A DNA stretch of 64,000 nt from Altererythrobacter sp. C41 (GTDB taxonomy: Bacteria; Pseudomonadota; Alphaproteobacteria; Sphingomonadales; Sphingomonadaceae), in contig NZ_JAEVFE010000001.1 of NCBI RefSeq assembly GCF_016803135.1, positions 310,001 to 374,000 of the forward strand, read 5' to 3'. How positions within the stretch are numbered: position 1 is the stretch's first letter; each line of letters begins with the position of its first letter. Positions 8,748 through 18,331 of this stretch are shown here, piece after piece. Made by a program: the position numbers and the translations under genes. The notes below the pieces were generated by a model. It did no database searches and had not been told where the DNA came from. It saw nothing but the letters and a program-made list of their open reading frames with translations.

Positions 8748-9845
8748 GTGTCTTCTCGCCTTGCCGCTCTAGGGTGTCTCGTCATTATCGGGGGCGTCGT
8801 TACAGGTAAGGCGAGCGCCGAGCCCACGCCCGCTGCTCGGGCGGTCGCGATCGCGGACGCGGCTGTCCGCGAGCCGAAGACCGAAGTCCTGGTGCTTGGG
8901 ACGCCGCATCTCTCGGCTCTTCCCGAGGGAACTGAAAGATCGATGTTCGATCCTCTGCTCGACAAGCTGGCGATTTGGCAGCCGGACCTGATTGCGCTCG
9001 AAGGCCTTGGCGGCGCGCAGTGCGACTACCTCCGGGAGTTTGCCTTCGCTTACGAGGGAACGGCCGAGAGGTATTGTTTCGACGCAGAACCCGCTCGCAA
9101 GGCGCTCGGGCTCAACCAAGCCGGAGCCGAGGCGGCCATCGAGAGCATTCTGACCGAGCCGGCCAGCAGCCGCTCTCCGGCCGAGCGACGGAATCTGGCG
9201 GCACTTTTCCTCGCCGCAGGAGATCGCGCTTCCGCGATGGTGCAGTGGCTCCGCCTTCCGGAGGAGGAGCGGCACGCCGATGCCGTTCTGACCGAAGAAC
9301 TCGCTAAGACGCTCGCGCCCCGCACCAGGCTAAACGAGAACTACGTCATCGGCGCCCAGCTTGCCGCGAGACTGGGGCTCGAACGCGTGCATCTGGTAGA
9401 CGACCATACCGGTGACCGCGCGACCGGGCCCGATACCGACGCGTTCGCGGAGGCAATGCCGCGCATCTGGGACAACGAATGGGCCAAGGTAAACCGCCGG
9501 CGCGGAGACGAGTGGATCGCCCGGCTGAGTGATGCGCCATCGCCCGATGCCGTGATCGACACCTATATCGCCTACAACTCGCCCGAGGCGGCTGAACTGG
9601 CCATCCGCGGCGACTTCGGCGCTGCGGCAGCCGATACAGGTGCTGCCCGTGTGGGCCGCCGCTATCTGGCTTACTGGGAGACGCGGAACCTGCGCATGGT
9701 CGCCAACATCCGGGAAGCGGCGGGGCCGCACCCTGGGATTCGGGTGCTCGCCATCGTCGGCGCCTCGCACAAACCGTACTACGAACGCTATCTCGGCATG
9801 TTGAGCGAGACGCGTCTGGCCGATGTTGCGGAGGTTCTGCGCTAG
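8748..9845 (+). CDS. secreted DUF5694 (TIKI/TraB-clan-like) protein
   Basis: Protein of 365 residues with an N-terminal signal peptide (hydrophobic stretch LGCLVIIGGVVTG, then ASA). The body matches the DUF5694 family: VLVLGTPHLSALPEG near the start, LIALEGLGG, and a C-terminal VLAIVGASHKPYYERYL. The TPH/GTPH and GASH/GSAH histidine motifs recall the TraB/GumN-TIKI clan, whose animal members are metalloproteases; activity here is unproven. The start is a GTG with no clear Shine-Dalgarno sequence, just after a hairpin. The stop shares a CTAG with the convergent hydrolase gene. Confidence 0.8.
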   Translation: MSSRLAALGCLVIIGGVVTGKASAEPTPAARAVAIADAAVREPKTEVLVLGTPHLSALPEGTERSMFDPLLDKLAIWQPDLIALEGLGGAQCDYLREFAFAYEGTAERYCFDAEPARKALGLNQAGAEAAIESILTEPASSRSPAERRNLAALFLAAGDRASAMVQWLRLPEEERHADAVLTEELAKTLAPRTRLNENYVIGAQLAARLGLERVHLVDDHTGDRATGPDTDAFAEAMPRIWDNEWAKVNRRRGDEWIARLSDAPSPDAVIDTYIAYNSPEAAELAIRGDFGAAAADTGAARVGRRYLAYWETRNLRMVANIREAAGPHPGIRVLAIVGASHKPYYERYLGMLSETRLADVAEVLR

Positions 9846-10624
9846 CTACCTAGCGAACCCTCGCCGAGATACCTGCTAGCCCAGGCCGCGATGATCCCGG
9901 CGGCGTAGGCGGCATCGTCGCCGTCGAGCAAAAGATGCCCGGCGCGCTCCAGGCTGACGAAGCTCTTTGGGTGCATGGCCGCGGTGAACAGCGCCCCGGC
10001 ATTCTCGATGCCGACGAATGTGTCTGTCGGAGAATGCATGAGCAGCAGCGGCACACGCAACCGGGCGACTTCGGCGAGGAGGTCGATATTCTCGATCCGC
10101 TCGAGAAATTCGCGGCCCAGCCTGAACTCGCGGCCGCCGATCGAGACTTCCCCCTCGCCCGTGGCGCGTATGGCGTCGAGATCGCCGTCGATCCGTTCGA
10201 GCACATGCGAAACGTCGGCGGGTGCGCCGATCGTGGCGATGCCGGCGATGGCATCGAAGCCGAGATCGTCCGCCACCGCGAGCACCGCCGCGCCGCCGAG
10301 GCTGTGGCCGACGAGCAGCAGCGGCCCGCCGCAGCGCTCGATCATGAACCGGCCGGCGTCGACCAGATCGGCGACGTCGATCGCAAAGCCGGCGCGGCCG
10401 AATTCGCCCTCGCTTTTCCCCAGGCCGGTGAAGTCGAACCGCAGGCTGGCGATGCCGGCACGGGCAAGGGCCCGCGTGACTTCCACCGCGGCCTTGCTCT
10501 GCTGCGTGCAAGTGAAGCAATGCGCAAACACCGCCGCTCCCCTCGCTCGCTCCGCGGGCAGCTCGAGCGAGCCTGCAAGGTCGTACCCCCTGCTCGTCGG
10601 GATCGTCTGGCTTTCGGTCGGCAT
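9842..10624 (-). CDS. alpha/beta hydrolase
   Basis: Cytoplasmic serine hydrolase of 260 residues. The nucleophile elbow is GHSLGG (LLLVGHSLGGAAVL). The acid is probably in MHSPTDTFVG and the catalytic His in RAGHLLLDGDD near the C terminus. An HCFTCTQQSKA segment near the N terminus is typical of the hydrolase half of the bifunctional hydrolase/OsmC proteins. Here no OsmC domain is attached and the protein ends after the hydrolase fold. Substrate unknown. Confidence 0.88.
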   Translation of the reverse strand: MPTESQTIPTSRGYDLAGSLELPAERARGAAVFAHCFTCTQQSKAAVEVTRALARAGIASLRFDFTGLGKSEGEFGRAGFAIDVADLVDAGRFMIERCGGPLLLVGHSLGGAAVLAVADDLGFDAIAGIATIGAPADVSHVLERIDGDLDAIRATGEGEVSIGGREFRLGREFLERIENIDLLAEVARLRVPLLLMHSPTDTFVGIENAGALFTAAMHPKSFVSLERAGHLLLDGDDAAYAAGIIAAWASRYLGEGSLGS

Positions 10625-10747
10625 CGGCTCTCCTTCTGTGGCAGTCCCATAGCAACGTGGGGGCGCTAGAAGAAAGCCTGGGAACCAGGCGCAAATTGCG
10701 GCTTCGCCCGGCGACCGATAGAACGTGCTACCGAGGAGAATGCCACA

Positions 10748-12034
10748 ATGTTACGCACGATCGCCTTCGCGCTTGCCCTCGCCGCCGTCCCTGCGGAGCT
10801 TGCCGCGCAGGTACCGGAAACAGGTGAGGACGCCGCGCCAGGTTCGCTCGAAGCCAGTGCCGAGGGCATCGTCGCCGTGTTCCGGGGCGAGAAGGCGCCT
10901 GCCGAGATCTACTCGCCGGCCTTCCTTGCCGCCGTTCCCGAGGCGCAGCTGGAAGCACTGCATCAGCAGCTCGTGGCGCAGTTCGGCGCATTGCAGGGCG
11001 TCGCAGGCGTCGAACCGCAGGGCGCGAACAAGGCTATCGTGTCGCTGCGCTTCGAGCGGGCGATCGCGCGCGGGTCGATGCAACTCGACGCCGAGGGCCT
11101 GGTCGCCGGATTGCTGATCAATCAGTTCGAGCCGATCGACGACAGCGCGGCGAAGATCGCTGCCGACATCGCCGCGCTTCCGGGTGAAACCAGCGTCTAT
11201 TACGCGCCGCTCGCCGAGGGGACAGAACCGATCGTGGCAGTCAACGCCGACGAGCAGTTCGCCATCGGCTCGACCTTCAAGCTCTACGTCCTCTCGGCGC
11301 TTGCGCGGCAGATCACCGCCGGCGAGCATTCGTGGGACAAGGTGGTACCGCTCAGCACCCATTCGCTGCCAAGCGGCGTGATGCAGAACTGGCCCGAAGG
11401 CGCGCCGGTGACGCTGCATACGCTGGCGACGCTGATGATCTCGATCAGCGATAACACCGCGACCGATCAGCTCATCAAGATCGTCGGCCGGGACGCGGTG
11501 GCCGAGGAATTGCGGGCCAGCGGCCACTCGGCGCCGGCCACGACGCTGCCCTTCCTCACCACGCTCGAACTGTTCGGCCTCAAGGGCGACCTCGCGCGCG
11601 GAAAGGCCTATGCGGCAGCCGGCGAAGAGGAACAGGCGCGGCTGATCGAGGCGTTCGCCACGGAGATCGCGGGCGACCCGGACAGGATCGTCAAGCCGAC
11701 CTTCACGCAACCGACCGCGATCGACAGCCTCGAATGGTTCGCCAGCGGCCGCGATCTCGCCGGGTTGCTGCGCCGGATCGTGGAATTCGACGATCCGACC
11801 GCGCGGGAGATCATGGCCGTCACCCCCGCCGTGCCCGAACCGAAGCGCGCCGACTGGTCCTACATCGGCTACAAGGGCGGCTCCGAGCCGGGCGTCCTCA
11901 ACCTGACCTGGCTCCTGCGGGACAAGGCCGGCGAATGGCGCATCCTGACGATGAGCTGGAACAACCCCGATGCACCGGTGGAGCCGGCTGCCTTCGAACT
12001 CATCGCCCAGCGGCTTCTGTCGCTGCCGCAGTGA
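10748..12034 (+). CDS. secreted serine hydrolase, class A beta-lactamase-like fold
   Basis: Protein of 428 residues with a Sec signal (cleavage likely after AELAA-Q). Residues about 35-130 form a small N-terminal domain like those of DUF3887-type regions. The beta-lactamase-related domain carries S175-T-F-K178 (SxxK nucleophile), S234-D-N236 (SDN loop) and a KGG box (GYKGGSEPG) in place of KTG. These three motifs support a penicillin-recognising fold acting in the periplasm. The family includes true beta-lactamases and peptidases or esterases. No canonical class A omega-loop ExxLN is evident, so resistance should not be assumed. Confidence 0.85.
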   Translation: MLRTIAFALALAAVPAELAAQVPETGEDAAPGSLEASAEGIVAVFRGEKAPAEIYSPAFLAAVPEAQLEALHQQLVAQFGALQGVAGVEPQGANKAIVSLRFERAIARGSMQLDAEGLVAGLLINQFEPIDDSAAKIAADIAALPGETSVYYAPLAEGTEPIVAVNADEQFAIGSTFKLYVLSALARQITAGEHSWDKVVPLSTHSLPSGVMQNWPEGAPVTLHTLATLMISISDNTATDQLIKIVGRDAVAEELRASGHSAPATTLPFLTTLELFGLKGDLARGKAYAAAGEEEQARLIEAFATEIAGDPDRIVKPTFTQPTAIDSLEWFASGRDLAGLLRRIVEFDDPTAREIMAVTPAVPEPKRADWSYIGYKGGSEPGVLNLTWLLRDKAGEWRILTMSWNNPDAPVEPAAFELIAQRLLSLPQ

Positions 12035-12098
12035 TCTTTCCCTTGCCCCTGCGCGCACCGCCGCTTAACGCGAACGTAAAGTGGCAAGAGGAAACCGG

Positions 12099-12947
12099 AT
12101 GAACCAGCGCTTCGAAGGCACGAGCTCCTACATCGCGACCGAGGACCTGAAGGTGGCGGTCAACGCCGCGGTCACGCTGCGGCGGCCGCTGCTCGTGAAG
12201 GGGGAGCCCGGCACGGGCAAGACGGTGCTCGCGCACGAGATCGCCAAGGCGATCGATGCGCCGCTGATCGAGTGGAACGTCAAGTCGACCACCAAGGCGC
12301 ACCAGGGGCTCTATGAATACGACGCCGTCGCCCGCCTGCGCGACGGCCAGCTCGGCGACGAGCGCGTCCACGACATCCGCAACTACATCAAGCGCGGCAA
12401 GCTGTGGGAGGCCTTCACCAGCCCCGAACTGCCCGTGCTGCTGATCGACGAGATCGACAAGGCCGACATCGAGTTCCCCAACGACCTGCTGCAGGAACTC
12501 GACCGGATGAGCTTCGACGTCTACGAGACGCAGGAGCGGATCGCGGCGCAGGAACGGCCGATCGTCGTCATCACTTCGAACAACGAGAAGGAGCTGCCCG
12601 ACGCCTTCCTGCGCCGGTGCTTCTTCCACTACATCAAGTTCCCCGACCGCGACACGATGCGCGAGATCATCGAGGTCCACTTCCCCGGCATCCAGAAAAC
12701 CCTCGTCAGCAAGGCGATGGAGGTGTTCTACGAAATCCGCGACGTGCCGGGCCTGAAGAAGAAGCCCTCGACCAGCGAACTGCTCGACTGGCTCAAGCTG
12801 CTGCTGAATGAGGAAATGCCGCTGGAGGTGCTGCAGGATTCCAACCCGAATAGCGCCATTCCGCCCCTTCACGGAGCGCTGCTGAAGAACGAGCAGGACG
12901 TGATGCTGTTCGAGCGCCTCGCCTTCATGGCGCGGCGGCAGTCGTGA
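12099..12947 (+). CDS. MoxR-family AAA+ ATPase
   Basis: Chaperone-like ATPase of 282 residues, usually working with a VWA-domain partner to activate or assemble target proteins. The start at ATG 12099 is preceded by AGAGGAAACC; an in-frame extension upstream has no such site. Walker A GEPGTGKT is at 35-42 and Walker B LLIDEID at 114-120. Sensor 1 is ITSNN, and the LRRC arginine-finger region follows. The VWA partner lies at 14481-15662 on the same strand, separated by an oppositely oriented chemotaxis receptor gene. Confidence 0.93.
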   Translation: MNQRFEGTSSYIATEDLKVAVNAAVTLRRPLLVKGEPGTGKTVLAHEIAKAIDAPLIEWNVKSTTKAHQGLYEYDAVARLRDGQLGDERVHDIRNYIKRGKLWEAFTSPELPVLLIDEIDKADIEFPNDLLQELDRMSFDVYETQERIAAQERPIVVITSNNEKELPDAFLRRCFFHYIKFPDRDTMREIIEVHFPGIQKTLVSKAMEVFYEIRDVPGLKKKPSTSELLDWLKLLLNEEMPLEVLQDSNPNSAIPPLHGALLKNEQDVMLFERLAFMARRQS

Positions 12948-12954
12948 CGCTGGT

Positions 12955-14355
12955 TCAGTCGAAGCTGTAAGCCAGTTCGAAATCGCCCCAGCGGCGGCCG
13001 GCGATGAACACCGGGACGTAGACGTTGCGCACGACGCGGTAGGTCTTGCCGTCGCCTTCCTGGCGGTAGACGGCCATCATGTAGGGATCGCCGCTGCGCT
13101 TCGCCTTCTGATCGATCGGGTCGAAGATGATGCGGCCGTTGCGGCATGAATGGGTGTCGTGTGCGAGGTCGCCCGTCGGCGTCTGCGAGTGCTTGGTCAG
13201 GTGCGTGGGGAGATAGCCGTTCATGTCGGTGCAGGCTGCGCCCATGACCGAGGCATCGCGTTCCTCCGCGCGATCGAGCAGGTGGCGCCAGGTCTCGTGC
13301 GCCCAGTCCATCAGCGAGGTGCGGTAGCGCTTGGGGTTGCTGCCCTCGATCTCGCGGTAGTCCTGGTCGAACAGTTGCGCCGGATCGAGCTTGCCGGCCG
13401 CGATCGCCTCTTCGGCCAGGCGCTCCACCTCGCGCGCATTCTCCTGCGCGCGCTCGACCATCGCGCCGTCCTGCGGCGAGAGGCCGGCCTTGACGATCGA
13501 ATCGAACATCTCGCTCGCCGTCATCTCGAGATCGACCATGCGGCGATGAGCGCTCTGGAGCTTGCTTTCGTTCTCGATCGCGGCCGCGTCGAAGTTGTCG
13601 AGCACGCGCTGCACCCGGCCGACGTGGCCGCTGATCGTGCCGGTCGCGCGGGCGATCTCGTCGTTCTGGCGGTCGACTTCCTCGACCAGCTCGGCGACGC
13701 CCTGGATGGTCTGCTCGATCTGGAAGACCGAGGCCTTGGCTTCCTTGCTCGCTTCCGCGCCGCTTTCGATCTGCGCGATGACGGAGTTCGCCTCGCCCCC
13801 GAGCGCGTCGATCGTGCGGGCGATTTCCTCGGTGGCTCGCCGGGTGTCGCCGGCGAGGCTCTTCACCTCGTTGGCGACCACCGCGAACGTGCGACCCGCG
13901 TCACCAGCGCGCATGGCCTCGATCGTGGCGTTGAGCGCGAGGATGTTGGTCGTCTCCGCAATCTGCTCGATGTCCTGCGAGCAGCGCCGCACCTGATCCA
14001 TCGCAGCAGCGAAGCCGGTCACATGCTGGGTGAGCGTGTCGACCAGTTCCAGAAGGTCGGTAATCTGGCCGAGCGAGGACTGGATCAAGTCGGTGCCCTG
14101 CCCCAGGCGATCGATCGCACGCTCGGAGAGCATGCGCGCCTCGTCGCTCGCCTGCGAAACCTTGCGCTGGTCGGCCTCGAGTTCCTCGACCGTACCGCGC
14201 AGCGCGGTGTGCTCGGCGCGCAGGATCTCGGATGATTTGATCACCGCCTCGACGATGCCGGCGACGTCGGTGCAGCCGACCGTCACCTCGCCGCAGCTTT
14301 CCGGAATGCGGTCGATCGGCTCGTTCCCACCGGTGCCGATCTTGAGCTCTTCCAT
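12955..14355 (-). CDS. soluble methyl-accepting chemotaxis protein
   Basis: Receptor-type signalling protein of 466 residues with no transmembrane segment, so cytoplasmic. A coiled-coil signalling domain fills about residues 60-270. Its tip reads [20 protein letters not shown], followed by [13 protein letters not shown], as in MCPs. The C-terminal 110 residues carry the [10 protein letters not shown]...[14 protein letters not shown]...[14 protein letters not shown] block found at the C terminus of many alphaproteobacterial MCPs, probably a small sensory domain. No che or flagellar genes are in the window, so the partner kinase is elsewhere. It sits between the MoxR and VWA genes on the opposite strand. 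Confidence 0.9.
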   Translation of the reverse strand: MEELKIGTGGNEPIDRIPESCGEVTVGCTDVAGIVEAVIKSSEILRAEHTALRGTVEELEADQRKVSQASDEARMLSERAIDRLGQGTDLIQSSLGQITDLLELVDTLTQHVTGFAAAMDQVRRCSQDIEQIAETTNILALNATIEAMRAGDAGRTFAVVANEVKSLAGDTRRATEEIARTIDALGGEANSVIAQIESGAEASKEAKASVFQIEQTIQGVAELVEEVDRQNDEIARATGTISGHVGRVQRVLDNFDAAAIENESKLQSAHRRMVDLEMTASEMFDSIVKAGLSPQDGAMVERAQENAREVERLAEEAIAAGKLDPAQLFDQDYREIEGSNPKRYRTSLMDWAHETWRHLLDRAEERDASVMGAACTDMNGYLPTHLTKHSQTPTGDLAHDTHSCRNGRIIFDPIDQKAKRSGDPYMMAVYRQEGDGKTYRVVRNVYVPVFIAGRRWGDFELAYSFD

Positions 14356-14480
14356 GGAAACCGTTCTCCCTCACGCTTGGTCGCGTACGGCATACCGCTC
14401 CATGGTTAGCGAACGTTTAAGCAGGCGCCTTACGCAACGTCACGCTGGCGGTGGGATCGCGGAGACGATAGGACACGCCG

Positions 14481-15662
14481 ATGTTCTTCAACTTCGTCGA
14501 CGAGCTGCGGGCCGCGGGCATTCCCGCCAGCTTCAAGGAGCACCTTACGCTGCTGGAGGCCCTCGACCGCGAGGTGATCGAGCAGACGCCCGAGGCGTTC
14601 TACTACCTTTCCCGTGCGACGTTCGTGAAGGACGAAGGCCTGCTCGATCGCTTCGACCAGGTGTTCCAGAAGGTCTTCAAGGGCATCCTGACCGACTACG
14701 GCCAGAACCCGGTCGATATTCCGGAAGACTGGCTCAAGGCCGTTGCCGAGAAGTTCCTGACGCCGGAGGAGATGGCGAAGATCAAATCCCTCGGCGACTG
14801 GGACGAGATCATGGAGACGCTCAAGAAGCGGCTCGAGGAACAGGAAAAGCGCCACCAGGGCGGCAACAAGTGGGTCGGCACGGGCGGCACGTCGCCGTTC
14901 GGCAATTCCGGCTACAATCCCGAAGGCGTACGGATCGGCGGCGAGAGCCGGCACAAGCGCGCGATCAAGGTGTGGGACAAGCGCGAGTTCCGCAATCTCG
15001 ACAACACCAAGGAACTCGGCACCCGCAACATAAAGATGGCGCTTCGCCGCCTGCGCCGTTTCGCGCGGGAGGGCGCGGCGGACGAACTCGACCTTGATGC
15101 AACGATTGAGGGCACGGCCAAGCAGGGCTGGCTCGACATCCATATGCGGCCCGAGCGGCACAATGCGGTGAAGCTGCTGCTCTTCCTCGACGTCGGCGGA
15201 TCGATGGACCCGTTCATCAAGCTGTGCGAGGAGCTGTTCAGCGCGGCGACGAGCGAGTTCAAGAACCTCGAGTTCTTCTACTTCCACAACTGCCTCTACG
15301 AAGGCGTGTGGAAGGACAACCGGCGTCGCTGGCAGGAGCGGACCAAGACCTGGGACGTGCTCCACAAGTACGGGCACGACTACAAGGTGATCTTCGTCGG
15401 CGATGCGGCGATGAGCCCCTACGAGATCACCCACCCGGGCGGCAGCGTCGAGCACATGAACGAGGAAGCCGGCGCGACGTGGATGCAGCGGGTGACCAAC
15501 ACCTATCCCGCGACCGTGTGGCTCAACCCGGTGCCGGAGAAGCAGTGGGGCTATTCGCAGTCGACTAAGCTGATGAAGCAGCTCGTGAACGACCGCATGT
15601 ATCCGCTCACGCTCGACGGGCTCGACGACGCCATGCGCGAATTGAGCCGGAAACAGGGATAG
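14481..15662 (+). CDS. VWA domain-containing CoxE-like protein
   Basis: Protein of 393 residues of the CoxE-like von Willebrand A family and the expected partner of the MoxR ATPase upstream. The N-terminal half is helical and charged ([12 protein letters not shown]). The VWA domain begins near 230 with [12 protein letters not shown]. The MIDAS motif is D237-V-G-G-S241, that is DxGxS rather than the canonical DxSxS, so metal binding is likely but modified. HEK-type surface loops follow. The function of the MoxR-VWA pair is unknown; related pairs insert cofactors or act in stress responses. Confidence 0.88.
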   Translation: MFFNFVDELRAAGIPASFKEHLTLLEALDREVIEQTPEAFYYLSRATFVKDEGLLDRFDQVFQKVFKGILTDYGQNPVDIPEDWLKAVAEKFLTPEEMAKIKSLGDWDEIMETLKKRLEEQEKRHQGGNKWVGTGGTSPFGNSGYNPEGVRIGGESRHKRAIKVWDKREFRNLDNTKELGTRNIKMALRRLRRFAREGAADELDLDATIEGTAKQGWLDIHMRPERHNAVKLLLFLDVGGSMDPFIKLCEELFSAATSEFKNLEFFYFHNCLYEGVWKDNRRRWQERTKTWDVLHKYGHDYKVIFVGDAAMSPYEITHPGGSVEHMNEEAGATWMQRVTNTYPATVWLNPVPEKQWGYSQSTKLMKQLVNDRMYPLTLDGLDDAMRELSRKQG

Positions 15663-15666
15663 AGGC

Positions 15667-16512
15667 TTGCGCCACACCCGCTTCGGGGCGGTCCGCCGCC
15701 GTCTCGAGACGTTCGATCCGGGCACCGGTTGGCGGCTCTGGCTCTACGAGTTCCTGCTGTTCGGTTTCAAGCAGGCCTGGGCCTGCCTGTTCGGGGCGCT
15801 GCTCCTCGCCTTGTTGCTGGGGACGCACCTGTTCTACCCCACCGATGCGCCGCTCCATCGCTACGATTTCCTGACGCTGGCGGCGATCGCGATCCAGCTC
15901 GCGCTGCTTGCCTTTCGCCTAGAGACGCCGCGCGAGGCGTCGGTGATCCTGATCTTCCATGTCGTCGGCACGGTGATGGAGCTGTTCAAGACCGCCGCCG
16001 GATCGTGGGTCTATCCCGAGGCCAGCCTGCTGCATATCGGCGCGGTGCCGCTGTTTTCGGGCTTCATGTACGCCGCGGTCGGCAGCTATATCGCGCGGGT
16101 CTGGCGGATTTTCGACTTCCGCTTCAGCCACTATCCGCCGCAATGGGTGACGTGGCTTCTGGCGGCGGCGATCTACGTCAACTTCTTCGCGCATCATTGG
16201 ACGGTCGACATCCGCTATCTGCTGTTCGCGGCAACCGCCCTGCTCTTCTGGCGTACGCACGTCCACTTTCGCAATTGGCAGGTGCACCGGTGGATGCCGC
16301 TACTGCTCGGTTTCGGGCTCGTCGCGCTGTTCATCTGGTTCGCCGAGAACATCGCCACTTTCGCCAACGCCTGGCACTATCCGGGGCAGGAGGACGGATG
16401 GGAAATGGTTTCGCCGGCGAAGCTCGGAAGCTGGTATCTGCTGATGCTCATCAGCTTCGTGCTGGTGGCGCTGGTGCAGCCGGTTCGGGAGCCCGAGCCG
16501 AGTCAAAGTTGA
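15667..16512 (+). CDS. DUF817 integral membrane protein
   Basis: Multi-pass inner-membrane protein of about 281 residues, matching DUF817. Seven or eight hydrophobic segments are interrupted by a conserved [21 protein letters not shown] stretch and by [11 protein letters not shown]. The proposed start is TTG 15667, preceded by AGAGG five bases after the VWA stop; this makes the two genes co-transcribed. Biochemical function is unknown. The family is often annotated only as a membrane protein of alphaproteobacteria. Confidence 0.82.
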   Translation: MRHTRFGAVRRRLETFDPGTGWRLWLYEFLLFGFKQAWACLFGALLLALLLGTHLFYPTDAPLHRYDFLTLAAIAIQLALLAFRLETPREASVILIFHVVGTVMELFKTAAGSWVYPEASLLHIGAVPLFSGFMYAAVGSYIARVWRIFDFRFSHYPPQWVTWLLAAAIYVNFFAHHWTVDIRYLLFAATALLFWRTHVHFRNWQVHRWMPLLLGFGLVALFIWFAENIATFANAWHYPGQEDGWEMVSPAKLGSWYLLMLISFVLVALVQPVREPEPSQS

Positions 16513-16555
16513 GTTCGAGGGCGAACTCCGGTAATTTGCCAGCGGAGGAGAGGCC

Positions 16556-16963
16556 ATGCACTGGATTTCGCTTCCGCTCGCCGCGGTGGCACTTGCCGGT
16601 CCGATGCCGGACGGAGCTGCCGACATAGGCGCGAAGAACGCGTTGCCGGCCGAGTATCTGCCCTGCGAGGGCACCGTGCCGGTCTTCAATCCGGAAGGCT
16701 GCCCACCAGCGCGGCTGACCGTGGACGAGCCCGAGAAGCCTGCCGAAGCCGCATGTCGTGATCGGATCGCGCTCGTGCGGGAGGAGAACGACCAACCACA
16801 ACTGGACAGGCGTCCCGCGAGTCCCGAGCGCCCCTACCTGATGGCCGCGGTCGACAAGCGGATCGACGGATGCCCGGTAATGCAGATGCTTCACGACGCC
16901 GACGACCTGCGGCCGCTGTCCGCCCCGCCCCACGGCTCCGCGAAGATCTACCCCGGGGGCTAG
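16556..16963 (+). CDS. small secreted hypothetical protein with conserved-looking cysteines
   Basis: Not a family I recognise. The protein is 135 residues with a short signal peptide (ISLPLAAVALAG) and a strong ribosome-binding site, GGAGGAGAGG, before ATG 16556. The mature part has cysteines in LPCEG, EGCPP, AACRD and DGCPV, four in about 80 residues, which would suit two disulfides in the periplasm. The rest is polar and proline-rich with no repeats. It follows the DUF817 gene by 43 bases and may belong to that transcript. Its stop shares a CTAG with the convergent MFS gene. Confidence 0.7.
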   Translation: MHWISLPLAAVALAGPMPDGAADIGAKNALPAEYLPCEGTVPVFNPEGCPPARLTVDEPEKPAEAACRDRIALVREENDQPQLDRRPASPERPYLMAAVDKRIDGCPVMQMLHDADDLRPLSAPPHGSAKIYPGG

Positions 16964-18252
16964 CCCTTCCGGTCGAGCTCCTCGTCGAGCCGCAGACTGC
17001 AGCGCCAGAAGAAGAACGCAGGAACCAGCCCGAGGACGGCCGCGCCGTAGAGAACGTAGCGTACGCTTTCCTCGCCATAGGCAGGTTGCAGCAGGTCCGA
17101 CAGCATGCCGAAGAACAGCGGGCCGAGTCCCAGCCCGATCAGGTTCTGGAAGAACAGCACCATCGCCGCCGCGATCGCCCGCGTGCGCAGCGGCACGAGG
17201 CCCTGCGCGGCCGAATAGGTCGGTCCGTAGTAAAGCGAATTGCAGACCGTCGGCACGATCAACAACAGGAGCGCCACGAACCAGTTCGTCGACTGGTAGG
17301 CGAGGAATGCGAACGGCACCGCCACGGCCATCCCGATAGCGGGCGCGGTCAGCACATGGCGCCGGCTCTTCGACCCGAACCGGTCGGCCAGATAGCCGCC
17401 GAACCAGGTCCCGAAGATGCCGGCCGCGCCGTTGACGACGCCGAACCAGAACCCGACCTCGCCCGGCGAAAGCTCGTGCGTGCGCTGGAAGAAGATCGTC
17501 GTCCAGGTCACTTTGCCATAGGCAAGAAAGGCCGCGGTGGAGCTTGCCGCAAGCAGGAGGACGAAGGCGCGCGAGCCCATCACGGTGCGCACTGCCGCCC
17601 AGATCGACATCCCCGCATCGCTCGCCGCCAGCGTCTGCGCCGCCTCGGTCAGATGCCGCCGCGGCTCACGCAGCGCGAAGTGGACCAGCAGCGCGAGAAG
17701 GACGCCGGGCAAACCGACGATCAGGAATGCCGTGCGCCATCCGACCCAGTCGGCGAGGAAGCCGCCGATCATCATGCCCAGCAGCGTGCCGATCGGAATG
17801 CCGAGGGCGTAGAACGCCAGCGCCGAACTGCGCCGCTCCGGCGGCACGATATCGCTGATCAGCGAATGCGCCGGCGGCGTACAGCCGGCCTCGCCCACAC
17901 CCACGCCGATCCGTGCGAGCAGGAGTTGCACGAAGTTGTTCGCCATGCCGCACAGCGCGGTCATCGCGGACCAGGTAGCAAGCGCCACCGCGATCAGCCG
18001 CGGGCGATTGGTCGTCGGCCGGTCGGCGTAGCGCGCGATCGGCAGGCCGAGCGCGGTGTAGAACAGCGCGAAGGCCAGACCGGTCATCAACCCGATCTGC
18101 GTATCGCTGAGGTTCAGATCGATCGCGATCGGCTCGGCCAGAATGTTGACGATCTGCCGGTCGATGAAATTGAAAATGTAGACGATCAGCAGAATCCAGA
18201 GCGTCGCACGCACCGAGCGCGACGTGTTTTCGGCCTGTGCCGCTGATGCCAT
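16960..18252 (-). CDS. MFS transporter, spinster-like
   Basis: Twelve-helix major facilitator of 430 residues. The N-terminal sequence YIFNFIDRQIVNILAEPI and GLAFALFYTALGLPIARYADR match the spinster-like clade common in sphingomonads. GVGVGEAGCTPPAHSLISD is the diagnostic motif C-like segment in helix 5. Substrates of these transporters are mostly unknown; in animals they move sphingolipid-related molecules. No substrate-linked genes flank it. Confidence 0.9.
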   Translation of the reverse strand: MASAAQAENTSRSVRATLWILLIVYIFNFIDRQIVNILAEPIAIDLNLSDTQIGLMTGLAFALFYTALGLPIARYADRPTTNRPRLIAVALATWSAMTALCGMANNFVQLLLARIGVGVGEAGCTPPAHSLISDIVPPERRSSALAFYALGIPIGTLLGMMIGGFLADWVGWRTAFLIVGLPGVLLALLVHFALREPRRHLTEAAQTLAASDAGMSIWAAVRTVMGSRAFVLLLAASSTAAFLAYGKVTWTTIFFQRTHELSPGEVGFWFGVVNGAAGIFGTWFGGYLADRFGSKSRRHVLTAPAIGMAVAVPFAFLAYQSTNWFVALLLLIVPTVCNSLYYGPTYSAAQGLVPLRTRAIAAAMVLFFQNLIGLGLGPLFFGMLSDLLQPAYGEESVRYVLYGAAVLGLVPAFFFWRCSLRLDEELDRKG

Positions 18253-18331
18253 ATTCGACCTCTCCGAAGCGCGGGTATGCCCGTCGCGAGAGCCGAACCT
18301 TCTTTATGCAGGGCGCTTCGTCAAGCGTGAA

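Noticed and set aside
10748-12034. Acquired beta-lactamase resistance gene
   Set aside because: The core motifs are present, but the protein has an extra N-terminal domain and no clear omega-loop glutamate motif. Base composition and context are those of a resident gene.
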